Part shown: positions 22,711 through 34,002 of the stretch, one piece after another
Layout of the letters: every line of letters begins with the position of its first letter
Position numbering within the stretch: the stretch's first letter is position 1
From: Allacma fusca
Lineage: Eukaryota > Arthropoda > Collembola > Symphypleona > Sminthuridae
NCBI GenBank assembly: GCA_947179485.1
Contig: OX359247.1
Location: 33,208,801 to 33,272,800 of the forward strand
Direction: 5' to 3'
DNA length: 64,000 nt
Made by a program: the position numbers and the translations under genes
The notes under the pieces: generated by a model
The model's database searches: none
Told to the model about the DNA's origin: nothing
What the model saw: the letters and a program-made list of their open reading frames with translations, nothing else

Positions 22711-24603
22711 TTAATCACGCACATCAATAGACTTCACAACATGCCCACAACAAAGGTTTGATTCCAGTATAGATATACGCTTCAACGTTTGAGGGACTTG
22801 GACAAGTCGAGCATATACTTTGCATATCATCAGTTTTTCAAAAACAAACACTGCGATTGCAATACAATTACCACCAAGAAAGCTGTTCCAAGCGGCCTTC
22901 ATAACTGAATCCTTTACAATTTCCTTGAACTTTTCAGCCATCTCAGTCATTTTTTCCGGATTCCCCTCTACAACTCTATCAACAAGTTTCTTGAAATATA
23001 GTTCATTTTCGTCGTCTTGAATCTTGTAATGAACTTGTAGCCACCAATGCACGATACCCGAACCAATTACCCTGTTCATGATGTCATTAAAGCAATCAGC
23101 ATTTAATGTGTAGAGAAGCCAACCCGCTGTGTTGTGGAAGTATTCACTTCTAGATACATATACTTTTTTGAAGGAATGTCGTGACTTGAAGCTAGACACG
23201 ATATTTTGAACATTCCCCTGAAGTATGGCGGCTCGTCCATCGAAGAAGATTTGAAACAAAATTGAATCCATTTGATTCGGATGAAATTGATAAACTCTAT
23301 TTATGAGACCACGATGCTTTTCCCTTACGGTACCATTCACCATGAAATGTATAACTTCAATTGCGCATTGTTCCCTTTCATTGACACCCATATGAAATAG
23401 ATAGCCTAACTTACGCAGTTCCTGGTAAGATAAGCCCCCTCTGTGGACTAGTGCTGCGCTCGGGTCAAGTATTTATAAAGATCCGACCACGAACTTGACT
23501 TGACCCCGACTTCTCAAGTACGTATTTCAAGATTACCCGAACTTGACATTTTCAGTTCAAGTAATACTTGAATGAAACAAGTTCGGGTTTTCAAGTAATT
23601 CTCATATTACTTGACCATGATTTTATACGCGCGTTTCGGGTCCAACTTCAACTTGACTTGACCATGACCCGAACTTGACCATGAACTTGAACTTTCAAGT
23701 ACTTTCAAGTAATCCATTGGACATCAAAATACTTAAGTTTTATTGAATTTATATTTCTAATGAAAGCGAACCTGGGTTTCTAACACACTAGGTTTCACCC
23801 AGCATTTTGCTAGCAACCGCCTCTAAAAATAATAGTTGTTTTTTTGGTTCCTTTCGATGAATGTAGAACGATTGTACACTGCAGATCTACTCTGATTTCG
23901 TGTACCGGGTGGGTCTGGTGACTCAGTTGACATTTTCGGGGACACAGAACTTCTTTTAGGTTTTGTTGTCACATACTATTATAAACATGGGTGCTAACAT
24001 TTTTAAATCAATTTCCACGGAGCCATATGAATGTTGAGCTTTCTTTTGTATTTGTGTACACGAACAAATTAACAAATGCCGCTTAAAGTGATGTATTAAA
24101 TGCCGTTTTAAGTTTCATTTAGTACAGTGAATCGTAAGTGAATTGAAAACTCCCTCAGCCATGAAGAATTGCACAAACAAAATTACTTGAACTTGTACAC
24201 GAAAAACTCAAGTTCGTGGTCAAGTACTTTTTAATATTTACTTGAACATGACCAGGTACTATGGTTCAAGTAAAATAATTATACTTGACCACGAACTTGA
24301 CTTGAGGTAAGAAATCATGGTCAAGTCGATGAAATACCTGAACACGACCCGAACCGTTCATGGTTTTAAATTTATTTACTTGACCACGACCCGAACGCGA
24401 ACTTGACTTGAAATACTCGTGTACTACTTGTACTTGTGCGCAGCTCTGCTGTGGACACGAGGTGAAACGGTGAAGCTTTTCATCTTTCCTGTGTAAATGA
24501 TGTTTAGTAGTATGAAGAAAATAATCAGAATAGAAAAATAACAATTCGATTTCAACTTTGAACCTCCCATTTGTAAAACTGTTGAACAGTAAATAATATT
24601 CAT
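22711..24603 (-). pseudogene. IR copy C, duplicate of B with deletion and insertion
   Basis: The start (ATG at 24603) and first 10 residues match B. The frame then jumps within about 30 bp, still in frame, to the sequence just before M3 (GGSKLKSNCYFS). The ectodomain, S1, M1 and most of the pore loop are deleted, about 1.1 kb relative to B. After M3 the gene is split by a 1000-bp hAT-like element (23449-24448). The remaining S2 and M4 part, including a 226-codon open frame (22711-23391), is nearly identical to B. It keeps the full C-terminal tail that B has lost (SNLCCGHVVKSIDVRD). Clearly a pseudogene, but with a well-preserved 3' half, so the duplication is young. Confidence 0.9.
23449..24448. 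mobile_element. hAT-like MITE with CAAGTT/CTTGAC repeats
   Basis: A 1000-bp element. Left end TAGTGCTGCGC and right end (inward) CAGAGCTGCGC both fit YARNG. Perfect 8-bp duplications CTGTGGAC lie at 23441-23448 and 24449-24456. The empty site is visible in copy B near 9755. Both subterminal regions are arrays of words such as ACTTGACTTGAC and CAAGTAATACTTGAA. The core (about 23740-24170) is not repetitive and has no convincing ORF. It interrupts IR copy C just after M3. Confidence 0.93.
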
Positions 24604-25104
24604 GATCTCCCGTTAGGAGTTGCACTTATTCACAACAATCAGTTACGAATTTCAATTTTTCGGTTGATTACAGTTTTGTCGACTTTCTTTGTTTTTCAAG
24701 CACTAAAATTGTCCTTTGGTACTGTTCGGACACTTCGAATGGCTTGGTAGACACTGTGTAAATGCTGTTAATGCTGGGCACGTATGTAAATTGAATGAAT
24801 TTGAATGCTTTCATGAAAGCTGTGCTGTACTGTTATAATGGGTACGGTCATTATTGGATTGAATTGATAGAAAATAACAATAATTTTCATGTTAAGCATA
24901 CAATGTAATAATGTTTCAAATAGTTCTATTTTCGTGAAAGACAGGTTCAGTAAAAACAGTTTCACATATCTTTGGAATTTAACTTACAATTAGCAAAGGC
25001 TTGTGTTTTCAGCATTTATACAAATTTCTGTAAAATATAAACTTCTCCCTTAACATCCACCTAATTTGCCTAACTGGTACAAAGAAACTTTAGAAGGGTC
25101 TTTC
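24604..25104. repeat. Segmental duplication, upstream of copy C
   Basis: Collinear with 11003-11585, including the tract 24770-24990. Holds the presumed promoter of C. No gene is seen. Confidence 0.75.
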
Positions 25105-25495
25105 CAGGGATCGGATTTTTGTAAATCTCCCTGGAAGATCATTTCTGAATTTTCCTACTGACTATTATCTCCCTGCTGGGAGGTCCTCAAGGATTTCAAA
25201 AAAACCCTGCTGAAAAAAAGGTCAACGATTTTCAAAATCCCTTTTGGCAAAAAAATCCCTTACAAGACGTGAAATCCCTGCCAAATTAGGCCAATCAAGA
25301 CAAAAATCCCTGTTTGTCTAACATATTTCCCTGAAACACGTCAACAAATTTGAAAATCCCTGCCAAAAAAAGGTCAACGATTTTAAAAATCCCTGTTCAT
25401 AAAAATAAATCCCTTCCCTATTGAGATTTTCCCTGCCAGAAATATTTTTTCCCTGGGAAGAATCTTCCCATCTTCCTACAAAAATCCGACCCCTG
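25105..25495. mobile_element. CAGGG-type hAT-like MITE, young copy
   Basis: A 391-bp element with ends CAGGGATCGGATTTTTGTA and (inward) CAGGGGTCGGATTTTTGTA. Perfect 8-bp duplications GGTCTTTC lie at 25097-25104 and 25496-25503. The paralogous block at 11582-11595 shows the uninterrupted target. The interior has repeated 'aaatccctgcc' and 'ttttccctg' words. It gives the reference for the decayed copies at 17691, 28918, 40812 and 59915. Confidence 0.93.
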
Positions 25496-26105
25496 GGTCT
25501 TTCATATACCTTGTATAATTTACGACGTTTTGAACTACGGTGCGAGGTAATATAACCAAAACCGAAACCTCTTACTCTTGTACCGAGAGTCCACGTGTAT
25601 TGTACTTATAAGAAAGATATCAATTAACATTTACATTCCAAAATAACTCGCAGAAAGGGATGTTTATGAAATTCAGCCCCCAATGTATTTTTATGAACGA
25701 TAGTCAGTCCATGAAACAATGACAAGGTCAATGACTGTCCTTTTCCGCACCTTTAAACCTCAATATGAATTTACTCAACCTTGTTCCAGGGTTTTAAAGG
25801 TCACGCCCACAGTTTCCACCTTTGGAATCTATTTAATAACTTCCTAAAAAAACAATGAAATTTCCTACAACCCAGAGCCAAAACGTGCTTTAAAAACAAA
25901 TCTAATTTTTGATAATTACACAACACGTAACTTCAAAATTTCCCCTTTTCCAAAAATTACAATTTTTCTTTACTTCCTTGGCCGCTTTTTCCAGACATTT
26001 TGTACACGATTGAAGAAACAAATTTTGACAAATCAGGAAGATGATTTGCTATATCGATTACCAAAGCCTCAAGAGAATTGACATGTTCTGCATCGGAAAC
26101 TAGTG
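25496..26105. repeat. Segmental duplication continued
   Basis: Matches about 11590-12150. It ends at 'acatgttctgca', after which this copy joins IR relic sequence while the other block does not. No gene is seen. Confidence 0.7.
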
Positions 26106-26585
26106 ACCATCTTTCAACATCTACTACCAATTCCTCAAACCATTTAATGATTGTGAGATAAACGTGGTAACAGCATCCGAACCAAAAGTACGTCCAGGGG
26201 TAAATGCTGAAGTTTCTGAAGGAGAACACAAGTAGCGATTTCTAAGGCTTCCTGGTACACCTAAATTCTTACAATGCCATTTGCACATTATTATCTATGC
26301 GCCTAAAATCAAACTACAGTTTGTTCATAAATTCGAAACAAATCGGATAGAAAAATAATGCTAGAATCAGTAAGCTTTTGTGCTTCAACTCACAATAGCA
26401 AATGACGTCTATCATGCAGATCAGTTTTTCCGCACCTGGAACTAATTTGTGGCTACAAACCTACTTCAAGAAACTACACCAACTGAAATAATGATTTTAG
26501 CAGGACCTTGACTTGAATAAGAAACCTGTTTGCATTAGTACGTTTTTAATTTAAAGGGTGTTGAAGCAACTTATAAATACAATTA
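26106..26585 (+). pseudogene. IR-like gene relic, 5'-truncated
   Basis: Starts abruptly at the position equal to PSFNIYHQFL and follows the G-type copies through the regions equal to DCEINVVT, FLQCHLHIIIYAPK, the cysteine region around GP.P and the ETCLH stretch. There are indels near 26210 and 26355 and several stops. S1, the pore and the M-segments are absent. The signal peptide and promoter are replaced by the end of the B-block duplication, which suggests a rearrangement breakpoint at about 26106. Confidence 0.8.
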
Positions 26586-27490
26586 TTCATAACAACATTT
26601 TAATAATAACCATAATAAAATTTTCACGAAGTTTAATAAAAAGAATACAAACTTATTTGTGAAGTTTAATGAGGGGCACTCCTAGGTTTATTGTTTCTGA
26701 AAGTTAATATTTGGTATTGAAAACAATTGACAAGTTGGTCACCTTCGTTAAAAATATATTAAAATTGAAAATAAATAATACTACCATCGAAATTTTTGAA
26801 TAAATGTATTCCAAATTTATGTTTATGTATGTATGTAGGTGGATATTGGTACAACGAACGAGGGGCCATTTGTGTAGGATTTGTGTAATGCTAGGTATAA
26901 TTTATTTCATTTGTAGGAGCAACTGCATTTTTTAGGGATAGATAAAATTCTTTAAGTTAGTGAAATGGTCTTTGTAGTTAATTTACTACTAAGAATATGG
27001 AGAACTGTCTAGGTTAAGGACGGGAGAGTTTTTACGTTGATGACAGGTTTCATGCAGATACGTTATAGACATATTTTCAGTTTGTAGTCTCACATCTTTA
27101 TTTTGTAATGAACCAGTGGAACTCAGTGTAATGAGAAGCTGAAACAATGAAGTCTTCAGAATAATTTTATGTGTGACTTCATCCATCGTTTGAAGTCTCA
27201 TTTTCTAATGAACCAGTGGAACCCACCCGTTCTACGAACGGCTGTAACAGTAAGCCAAAATAATCATAAGTTTGATATTCATTTGTGCTCTAAAATTGGG
27301 ACCGCACTCACCAATTTAGTGGTGACCTAGCAGGGTTTGAATTCAAATACTCCAATGTCAACACCAAGTTAGTTAGTACTGCCCAAATTTCAGCATATAA
27401 ATGAGAGTCAAGCTTATGTCCATTTTGGGTTACAGTTACAAGCGCTCGGAGAAATGGTGGGATCCAAGAATAGTAGAACATATTTCCACG
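26586..27490. repeat. Tandem-unit upstream region, E copy, distal part
   Basis: 26820-27490 parallels 16355-17350 (same landmarks, with 'gtggatattggtacaacgaa' at 26839). 26586-26820 shows nothing recognisable. Confidence 0.65.
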
Positions 27491-28574
27491 TAGGGTTGCA
27501 CAATTGAAAATGCCAATGCATTTTCGGCATTATGCCTGCCCAAAATGCCAGGGAATTTTGGGCATTTTCATTTCATGGTATTTTGGGCATCTATGGCACT
27601 TTGGGCATTTTGGGCATATTCAGCCTAGAGCAGGCATTTTCGGCATATTCGCTTCAATTTTTTAAATATGTGTCTTTAGCTACCTGCTAATTTTGCCAAA
27701 TTAGTCACAAAACAGTATGTTGCAAGTAATTTTAATATTCAACTGGTCTACGTGATAAAATTATAGAAACAAACTGCTTCCAAAAAGGTTGAAACCTGGA
27801 GCAAGTTGATATAGACATATTTATGAAATAATAATAATAATTCTATTTTACTTGTACTGTTGTAAAAATTCATTTGTACACCCTGTCTGTAATTTCTTAG
27901 ACTTCAAGAACAAATATATTCGGGCAAAGATTCAGCACAAAAAGATTAAAAATATCTTTGTTTTTGAGCTTCAAAACTCGTCATCATCTCATCATTTTGA
28001 ACTCCTAGAATTATTACACTGTTTTACTTTTACTAGGGCTGATTAAATGCAATTTTCAAAGTCGACACAAAATTTGCTACTGAAGCTCCAACGTTTTGAC
28101 ATATATTATAACCGCCGCATCTTATGTATCTAATGAAAGTGTAAAATTTTCTGTACTCTGCAAGCCATTATCAAAATTCGGAATTTATGTTGGCACTGTG
28201 CAAATTGTTCTTTCCAAATCCCAAAGTTTTGGGAATTAAATTTTTTTAAGGATTACTGAAATAACCACTGGCCATAAGTAACGAATTAGACGAATTAATT
28301 TTTTTTAAATCAACTATAACATTTTCTATACCTGGATGGGTTTGATTATGCTATGAAAAACTCCCTTATATTCACTAAAGGAGCAATAATGGTCTTAGTG
28401 TATACGTTTCTGTAAAAATGCCCAATATGCCCAAAATGCCTGCCGAAATGCCCAAAATGCCGGGCATTTTCAGAGTAAGGCTTTTTCAGGGCATTTTCGG
28501 CGTTTTGGGCATTTTCAGGGCATTTTCAGGAGGGCAGGCATAAAACCTAGGGCATTTTCATTTGTGCAACCCTG
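27491..28574. mobile_element. hAT-like MITE with GGGCATTTT repeats
   Basis: A 1084-bp element with termini TAGGGTTGCACAA and (inward) CAGGGTTGCACAA. Perfect 8-bp duplications TTTCCACG lie at 27483-27490 and 28575-28582. Empty sites are visible in the parallel units near 39399 and 40449. The subterminal zones repeat GGGCATTTTGGGCAT in both orientations for about 170 bp at each end. The core has only short frames. The element at 62287-63139 has a related terminus and a related word (GGCATTT). Confidence 0.94.
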
Positions 28575-28917
28575 TTTCCACGGTCAAATAATCAGAAGGT
28601 ATTTTGAAATGTACACTCTAAAATGAAATAAAAGTTAAATATGCAAATATGAAGACGCATTAAATGGACCTCAGTTTGTCTACTCACGCCAAACGTCTAG
28701 ACACTGTTTATTGAGCTGTATGCTTAAAACGCAAACTAAATAAGCGTTATTTTATCTCGTCAACTGAGTGTAACCGTGAGAACAATGAAAACGTGTGTCC
28801 TCTTGAAAGTACGATGACAAGTACCGTGTTTAGATGCTATTATTGGAATTTGAAAAGGAAACTATCGAATTAGAAAGGCTATGGAAGTGAACAATGGTAG
28901 TTGCCCATAAGACATTG
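28575..28917. repeat. Upstream module of copy E
   Basis: Parallels 17360-17690 and 40460-40811, with the 'cactgtttatt.agctgtatg' and 'ctcgtcaactgagtgtaacc' blocks. No gene is seen. Confidence 0.6.
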
Positions 28918-29198
28918 CAAAGATCGGATTTTTGTAAATATGGCCGGAAGGATAAGTAGTTCACTGAAAGCTTTCCCTGCTGAATCTGATGTCACTGCTC
29001 GAGAATTTCCTGTTGAAAAAAAATTGAAAATCGCGGTTGTCAAAATATTCCCCTCAAAAGATGTCAATAAATAGCGAAATCACTGTTCACCAAACCATTT
29101 CTCTTGGCTATGAAATTTTTCCTGCCGGAATTTTTTTCCCGTCATAACTTTTTTCCCCCGGAAGAATCCTCCCTTCTTCCCACAACTATACGACGCTG
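28918..29198. mobile_element. Old CAGGG-type hAT-like MITE upstream of copy E
   Basis: Ends CAAAGATCGGATTTTTGTAA and ...GACGCTG. Flanking octamers are agacattg and agacaaac. Occupies the same place relative to the gene as 17691-17960 and 40812-41090. Confidence 0.7.
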
Positions 29199-29239
29199 AG
29201 ACAAACATATTTATTATATAGGTTTCATAGTTCCAGTTT

Positions 29240-29323
29240 GTATTACCAGCTACGTAAGATTACTGAGAGTAGTCATTTCAATATCCAACCAGTTCAAATC
29301 GTTGCATCGACATATAACCCATC
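29240..29323 (+). promoter_or_regulatory. Conserved proximal upstream block of copy E
   Basis: Same block as at 18000-18083: 'acgtaagattactgagagta', then 'caatatccaaccagttcaaat' with small changes, then 'cgttgcatcga' just before the ATG. Confidence 0.5.
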
Positions 29324-31249
29324 ATGAGTATCTTTGCATATATATTAACAATTTCATCCGTATTATCGGCGAATTTCATACGAACAACTAACGGTGTGAT
29401 AACACACAGTCCATCTTTCAATATCTACCAACAATTTCTCAGACCGTTTAATGCTTGTGAGGTCAACGTGGTAAAGGCATGCAAACCAAAAGCTTGTACA
29501 GGGGTACAATTCACAGTTTCCGACGCATTACACCTGGAATCGCCTCGAAGGCTCCTGAATACAAGTAGCGATATTTACGGCCCTAGCCATGTAGCTGGTA
29601 TGACTAAATTCCTACCATGCCATTTGCATATTATTATATATGATCCTAGAAAACTCAAATTGCTTCGGATAGAAATGTATTTCCAAAAGAATGCTGGAAT
29701 CAGTACAGATTTTGTGCTTCAACTCACATTAGCAAATGACATCTATCATGCACGTCAACTTCTCCGCCCTTGGGACTATTTTATAGCAAAAATTTTACCT
29801 GGAGAAACAGCTCCAACTGAAATAATGCTTTTAGCAGGACCTTGTCCAGAAAAAGAATTCTGCTTGCATGAGTATGACGTTAATTCAACAACCATTGGAG
29901 CAACTCACAAATATGTTCACCACAAAATTAGAACATTCAGAACCAACTGCTACCAAAAACATTTGCGGTTCACACCAACAGATGCTGACCTGCTATCTGA
30001 AAGAGGCTTGGATTTTATAGAAAAAAATCACATTGTTTCCTTAAACAATTCTCCGTTTAATTGGACTTTACGGCTGGTCCCATTTATAAAAGTAGCCTTG
30101 ATAGTGGAGGAGCGCTTAAATTTCTCTCTTGGTATAGGCGGCCGATTTGAACAAACACCACGTATGTGCACTTATTGTACTGTGATTCCATTCATTGGAC
30201 TCACATTGACTAAGGTTGTGGGCGATCCTAAAATGTTTTTTTTTCAACCGTACTTCAACTCAAAAGCTGTCATCATGTACAGTGAGCCTTTAGTAATTCC
30301 CTCCACTTTTCAAACCCTGAAGGAACCATTCGAAAACTTTACATGGGTTTTGTATATTACAACACTATGCGTAGCAATACTATTTTTTAAAGTTGCTTTA
30401 AAACTGCAGGCGAACACTGCCATATTCGGTGTTCCGACGGCACTTTTGTTTGGGCAGGAGGGATCATTAAAATTAAAATCGAGTTTTTATTTTTCTGTTC
30501 TGATGATTTTCTTCATACTACTAAATGCTATTTATACAGGCAAAATGAACAGCTTCACAATTTCACCTAGTGTCCACAAGGGGGGATTATCGTACCAAGA
30601 CCTGGTTGAGTTGGGCTATCAGTTTTCTATGGGTTTAAGTCAAAGGGAACAAAATGTAAATGAGCTTCAACTGGGAATGGTGAATGGTTCGAGGAGGGAA
30701 GCGCACCGAAAGCTAATAAACAGTATTGCTTCATTTTATGAGAATCAAATGGATCTAATTTGGATTCAAATTTTCTATGAGCAACAAGCTGCCGTAATTC
30801 ATGAAAATGCTCAAAATGTAATTTCCAGGTTCACATCTCAACATTATTTCAGAAAATTCTACCAATCCACAAGTGAGTACTTCCACAACATTGCGGGATG
30901 GCTTTTTTTCGTAATTAATGGTGACTGCGTTAATGACATCATGATGAGAATCATCAGCTCTGGTATCATGAATCGGTGGCTAAAAATTTATTACAATATT
31001 TTAGACGACGAAAATGAAGTGTATTTAAAACGAAAGTATGCAGAAGCAATGTTGCAACCAGTTACAGTAGCCGCCTGGGCACGAAAAGTCGAACGAAGTG
31101 AAAATGACTCATTAAATAAAGCCGCTTGGAGTTGCTTCCTATTGGGGAGTAGTATTGCACTAGTGGTGTTAGCTTTTGAGATACTGACGCTGCGCAAAGT
31201 ACGTGTATTTCTTTGCCGAGTCCCAATAATTAAAGCGTTTTTCAAATAA
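29324..31249 (+). CDS. Divergent ionotropic receptor (IR) copy E, intact
   Basis: A 641-aa single-exon gene and the best-preserved plus-strand member. The start ATG is in the shared context catcATGAGTAT. Parts: signal peptide (about 1-25), N-terminal region with PRRLLN and a GPCPEKEFCLH cysteine motif, S1 (about 240-335), M1 (about 340-363), pore loop (about 365-382, ending GQEGS), M3 (about 386-410) with IYTGKMNSFT, S2 (about 420-590), M4 (about 599-625, FLLGSSIALVVLAFEIL) and a tail of about 15 residues. It probably sits in the plasma membrane as a ligand-gated cation channel subunit. IR family members usually pair with a co-receptor, and none is encoded in this window. The glutamate-contact residues of iGluRs are not evident, so the ligand is likely something else. 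No frame lesion was seen. Confidence 0.92.
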   Translation: MSIFAYILTISSVLSANFIRTTNGVITHSPSFNIYQQFLRPFNACEVNVVKACKPKACTGVQFTVSDALHLESPRRLLNTSSDIYGPSHVAGMTKFLPCHLHIIIYDPRKLKLLRIEMYFQKNAGISTDFVLQLTLANDIYHARQLLRPWDYFIAKILPGETAPTEIMLLAGPCPEKEFCLHEYDVNSTTIGATHKYVHHKIRTFRTNCYQKHLRFTPTDADLLSERGLDFIEKNHIVSLNNSPFNWTLRLVPFIKVALIVEERLNFSLGIGGRFEQTPRMCTYCTVIPFIGLTLTKVVGDPKMFFFQPYFNSKAVIMYSEPLVIPSTFQTLKEPFENFTWVLYITTLCVAILFFKVALKLQANTAIFGVPTALLFGQEGSLKLKSSFYFSVLMIFFILLNAIYTGKMNSFTISPSVHKGGLSYQDLVELGYQFSMGLSQREQNVNELQLGMVNGSRREAHRKLINSIASFYENQMDLIWIQIFYEQQAAVIHENAQNVISRFTSQHYFRKFYQSTSEYFHNIAGWLFFVINGDCVNDIMMRIISSGIMNRWLKIYYNILDDENEVYLKRKYAEAMLQPVTVAAWARKVERSENDSLNKAAWSCFLLGSSIALVVLAFEILTLRKVRVFLCRVPIIKAFFK

Positions 31250-32345
31250 ATCGGGTGGATTAATAGATTGGTCACCCCACTAATCTATAAAGTGGTACGC
31301 TTAAAACAAAAGGATCTTTTCCTGGTATCGGTACAATTAAACTATGAAAAGCTTAAAGTCTTAGGGACATCAAGGCGAAGTACAATGAATTTCTGTGTTT
31401 GTGTAACCCTTAAGGCCGCAGATTCCTTCGAGAAAATAAACAAAAACTAGGGCTAAAAGGTGAATTTCAGCTGGATGGTAACTGTTCATGTAGCATTGCG
31501 AGCTATTTGAGGGCGTTCCGTCGCTCTTAGCAGCAAGAAATTTTACAAGGAGTTGCCTTTTATACCTAGAAGCTTTTACCATTCATATAGTATTTAATTT
31601 GATTTACCATTGATTTAATATTTACGGGATCGACCTATTAATATTACGTTATCTTAAGCTTTCTTGCAAGTTATCAAATTCATGTTACTACTTACTGAGT
31701 CAACCAATATCTCTACCATTTCAGTATTTAATTATCTATTGTTTTATATATTATTCTGTGTAGAGAGAGAAAGAAATATTAATTTTACTATCCTGTAGAC
31801 ACAGCACACAATTATAGTATTCTAATAGCAAATCAACTCACGATGTTTTCCTTTTAAAGCCTTCATTAATATTGTATAAGTGATTATGAGCTGTCTCATG
31901 GTTCTTGCACGAACCTCTAATAACAGACATTATTATTTCATCTGAAAGTTTCTTCTCTAAGGCAAAGCAAAATTAGAAAATTTGTGAGAAGATTTTCTCC
32001 TAAGATCTCGCTCCACTGCGGTTGTGTTCCGTATAAATCTAACCACTACCACACTCTATCTACCCACAATATATTCGCGTACTCGTGAATTTCCTATCCA
32101 ACTTTAATTTACATGTGAAATCAGAACTACATACAATATTATGACTTTAAAAAGAAGTACAAGGAACTAATTCAAAATTGCGTGTACTGCTTATATTATT
32201 AAAAATAATAATTAATAAAATAATGATGTATGTGTATAATTATGTGTTTAATTATGTGTATAATGATGTGTATAATTATGCGTATAATGATGTGTATAAT
32301 TATAAAAATATATGCGGAACTCCGAATACTATTATTGCTTAAATG
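31250..32345. repeat. 3' flank of tandem unit (E copy)
   Basis: Parallels 43130-44150 closely and 20010-21000 more weakly. Contains a short tandem run of 'gtataattatgt'-type 12-mers (about 32215-32305), shortened at 44060-44110 in the F unit. The rest has no recognisable gene. Confidence 0.65.
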
Positions 32346-32954
32346 CGGGTCTGGAAAAAGTTCCCTAACCTGCGAACCCGGTTAGTCGGGGAAGTGACCC
32401 GTCATAGTCGGGGATTTCAGATACCGGAGAAGTCGGAAAATTTTTGGAATTTTCCCTGGCGGGGTCGCCGGGAAAAATCGACGCAGTCGGGAATTTTTTG
32501 GAAATTTGGCTGGCGGGGTTGTCGGGAAAACTCGACGAAGTCGGGAATTTTTTGAAAATTTAGCTGGCGAGGACGCCGGGAAAAATCGACGCAGTCGGAA
32601 TTTTTTGGAAATTTGGGTGGCGGGGTCGTCGGGAAAAATCGACGCAGTCGGAATTTTTTTGGAAAATTGGGTGGCGGGGTGGTCGGGAATACTCGACGAA
32701 GTCGGAATTTTTTTGGAAAATTGGGTGGCCGGGAATACTCGACGAAGTCGGAAATTTTTTGGAAAATTGGGTGGCGGGGTCGTCGGGAAAATTTGACGAA
32801 GTCGGAAGTTTTTTGGAAAATTGGGGGGCGGGGTCGTCGGGAAAACTCGACGAAGTCGGATAAATTTGGAAAATGGTAGTCGGGAAATTTCGTGTTTGAG
32901 TCGGGGAAGTCCCAATTTTGGTTAGTCGGGTGTTTGGAACTTTTTCCAGACCCG
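32346..32954. mobile_element. TIR element with 8-bp TSD and GC-rich internal repeat
   Basis: A 609-bp element with perfect 19-bp inverted repeats CGGGTCTGGAAAAAGTTCC. Perfect 8-bp duplications CTTAAATG lie at 32338-32345 and 32955-32962. The empty site is at 44139-44146 in the parallel unit. The body is about ten degenerate copies of a 50-60-bp unit (…gacgaagtcgga, ttttttggaaa, ttgggtggcggggtcgtcggg), much richer in G than the surroundings. The duplication suits hAT, but the terminus is not YARNG-like, so another 8-bp superfamily is possible. Confidence 0.88.
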
Positions 32955-33374
32955 CTTAAATGTAGCAAATGTGTCGAAAAGAGTGCTTTGATATGTAAAA
33001 GTTTACATGCGTAAATATTCATAACAATCTGTTGCAATACTATACGCAGTAAGCACAAAACGTGGATGACGTCAATACACGTGAACGACTTCTGTAATGA
33101 GAAGTTGAAACAGCCTGGTCATTATTGGCTAAAATCCTGTTCTAACCGGCCTGGACCTGTTGTATAGATTGGTATAAAATGGCCATAATTAATACGATCC
33201 ATAAGTCTTATTATTTGGTTACGCACATGCCCAATTTTGGAAATTGTGCTACCCAATTTGGTCAAAGGTCTCTGCCCATACACAAGACAACTTTTGAAAC
33301 AAAATTCCTAACCAACTACGCGCCCAATCTGTGAGTACATGCCCACTTTAGAACTTTTTCCACCCCGCCCACAA
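32955..33374. repeat. 3' flank of tandem unit, continued
   Basis: 32955-33180 parallels 44147-44370 ('gtgtcgaaaagagtgctttgat' region and 'aacggcctggacctgtt' variants). 33200-33370 holds nothing recognisable. Confidence 0.6.
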
Positions 33375-33450
33375 TAAAAGTTTGATTCAAGTATCGGCTT
33401 AAAATTTTGAGGAACTCGGACTAGCATACACTTCATGTTTTGCACTAGCA
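33375..33450 (-). pseudogene. IR relic, C-terminal tail fragment
   Basis: The minus strand matches the end of copies B and C around the tail and 'aaagtttgattc.agtat', followed by 'gaggaactcggactagcatac'. The M4-coding part continues at 35165 after about 1.7 kb of inserted repeats. Too degraded to translate. Confidence 0.55.
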
Positions 33451-34002
33451 CTGCGCAGCCAACTATTGTTGGCTAAGCAAGGCAAATGTAAGTTGGGATG
33501 ACAGTAAATAGTTACATGCAATAACTAGCGGGTAGCTGTGCAAAGCTATGGTCGTCGAAGCATCTGGAGCGCGCGAATATTTGGATCTTACCATAACTAT
33601 CCACTCGCTCAAATTAGAAGAGAGGATAGGATCAGTATCTAAAAAATCATCGCTACGCGATAATTTGAGGCTTCGCGTAGGGTAGCGTCAGCTACCGCCG
33701 TCAAAGTAGGATGAATTCTGAGTTTTGTTTCGCAATTTCCGAATTGTTTTGAGAAAGCTATCGAGCCGATTTCAACCCCGTTAGCAATAACCATTACGAT
33801 TTACGTGAGCAATATTCACAAAAAATTTCATTGAAATCGATGAAGTCGTTTTGGAGATAACTGTCATTTGACTTGAAGTTCGAAATTTCAAGGATTTGTG
33901 CCGATCAAGAATGTTGCCGATTCCAACCAAATACAAACTCAGGATTACTTTTGACACAAGTAATGTCCATAAAAAATTTCATTGAAATCGGTTTAGTAGT
34001 TA

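Noticed and set aside
32382-33058. Two long minus-strand frames rich in proline and phenylalanine (177 and 213 codons)
   Set aside because: They are translations of the GC-rich 50-60-bp repeat inside a transposon. Several frames are open at once and repeat the same words, so they are not a protein gene.
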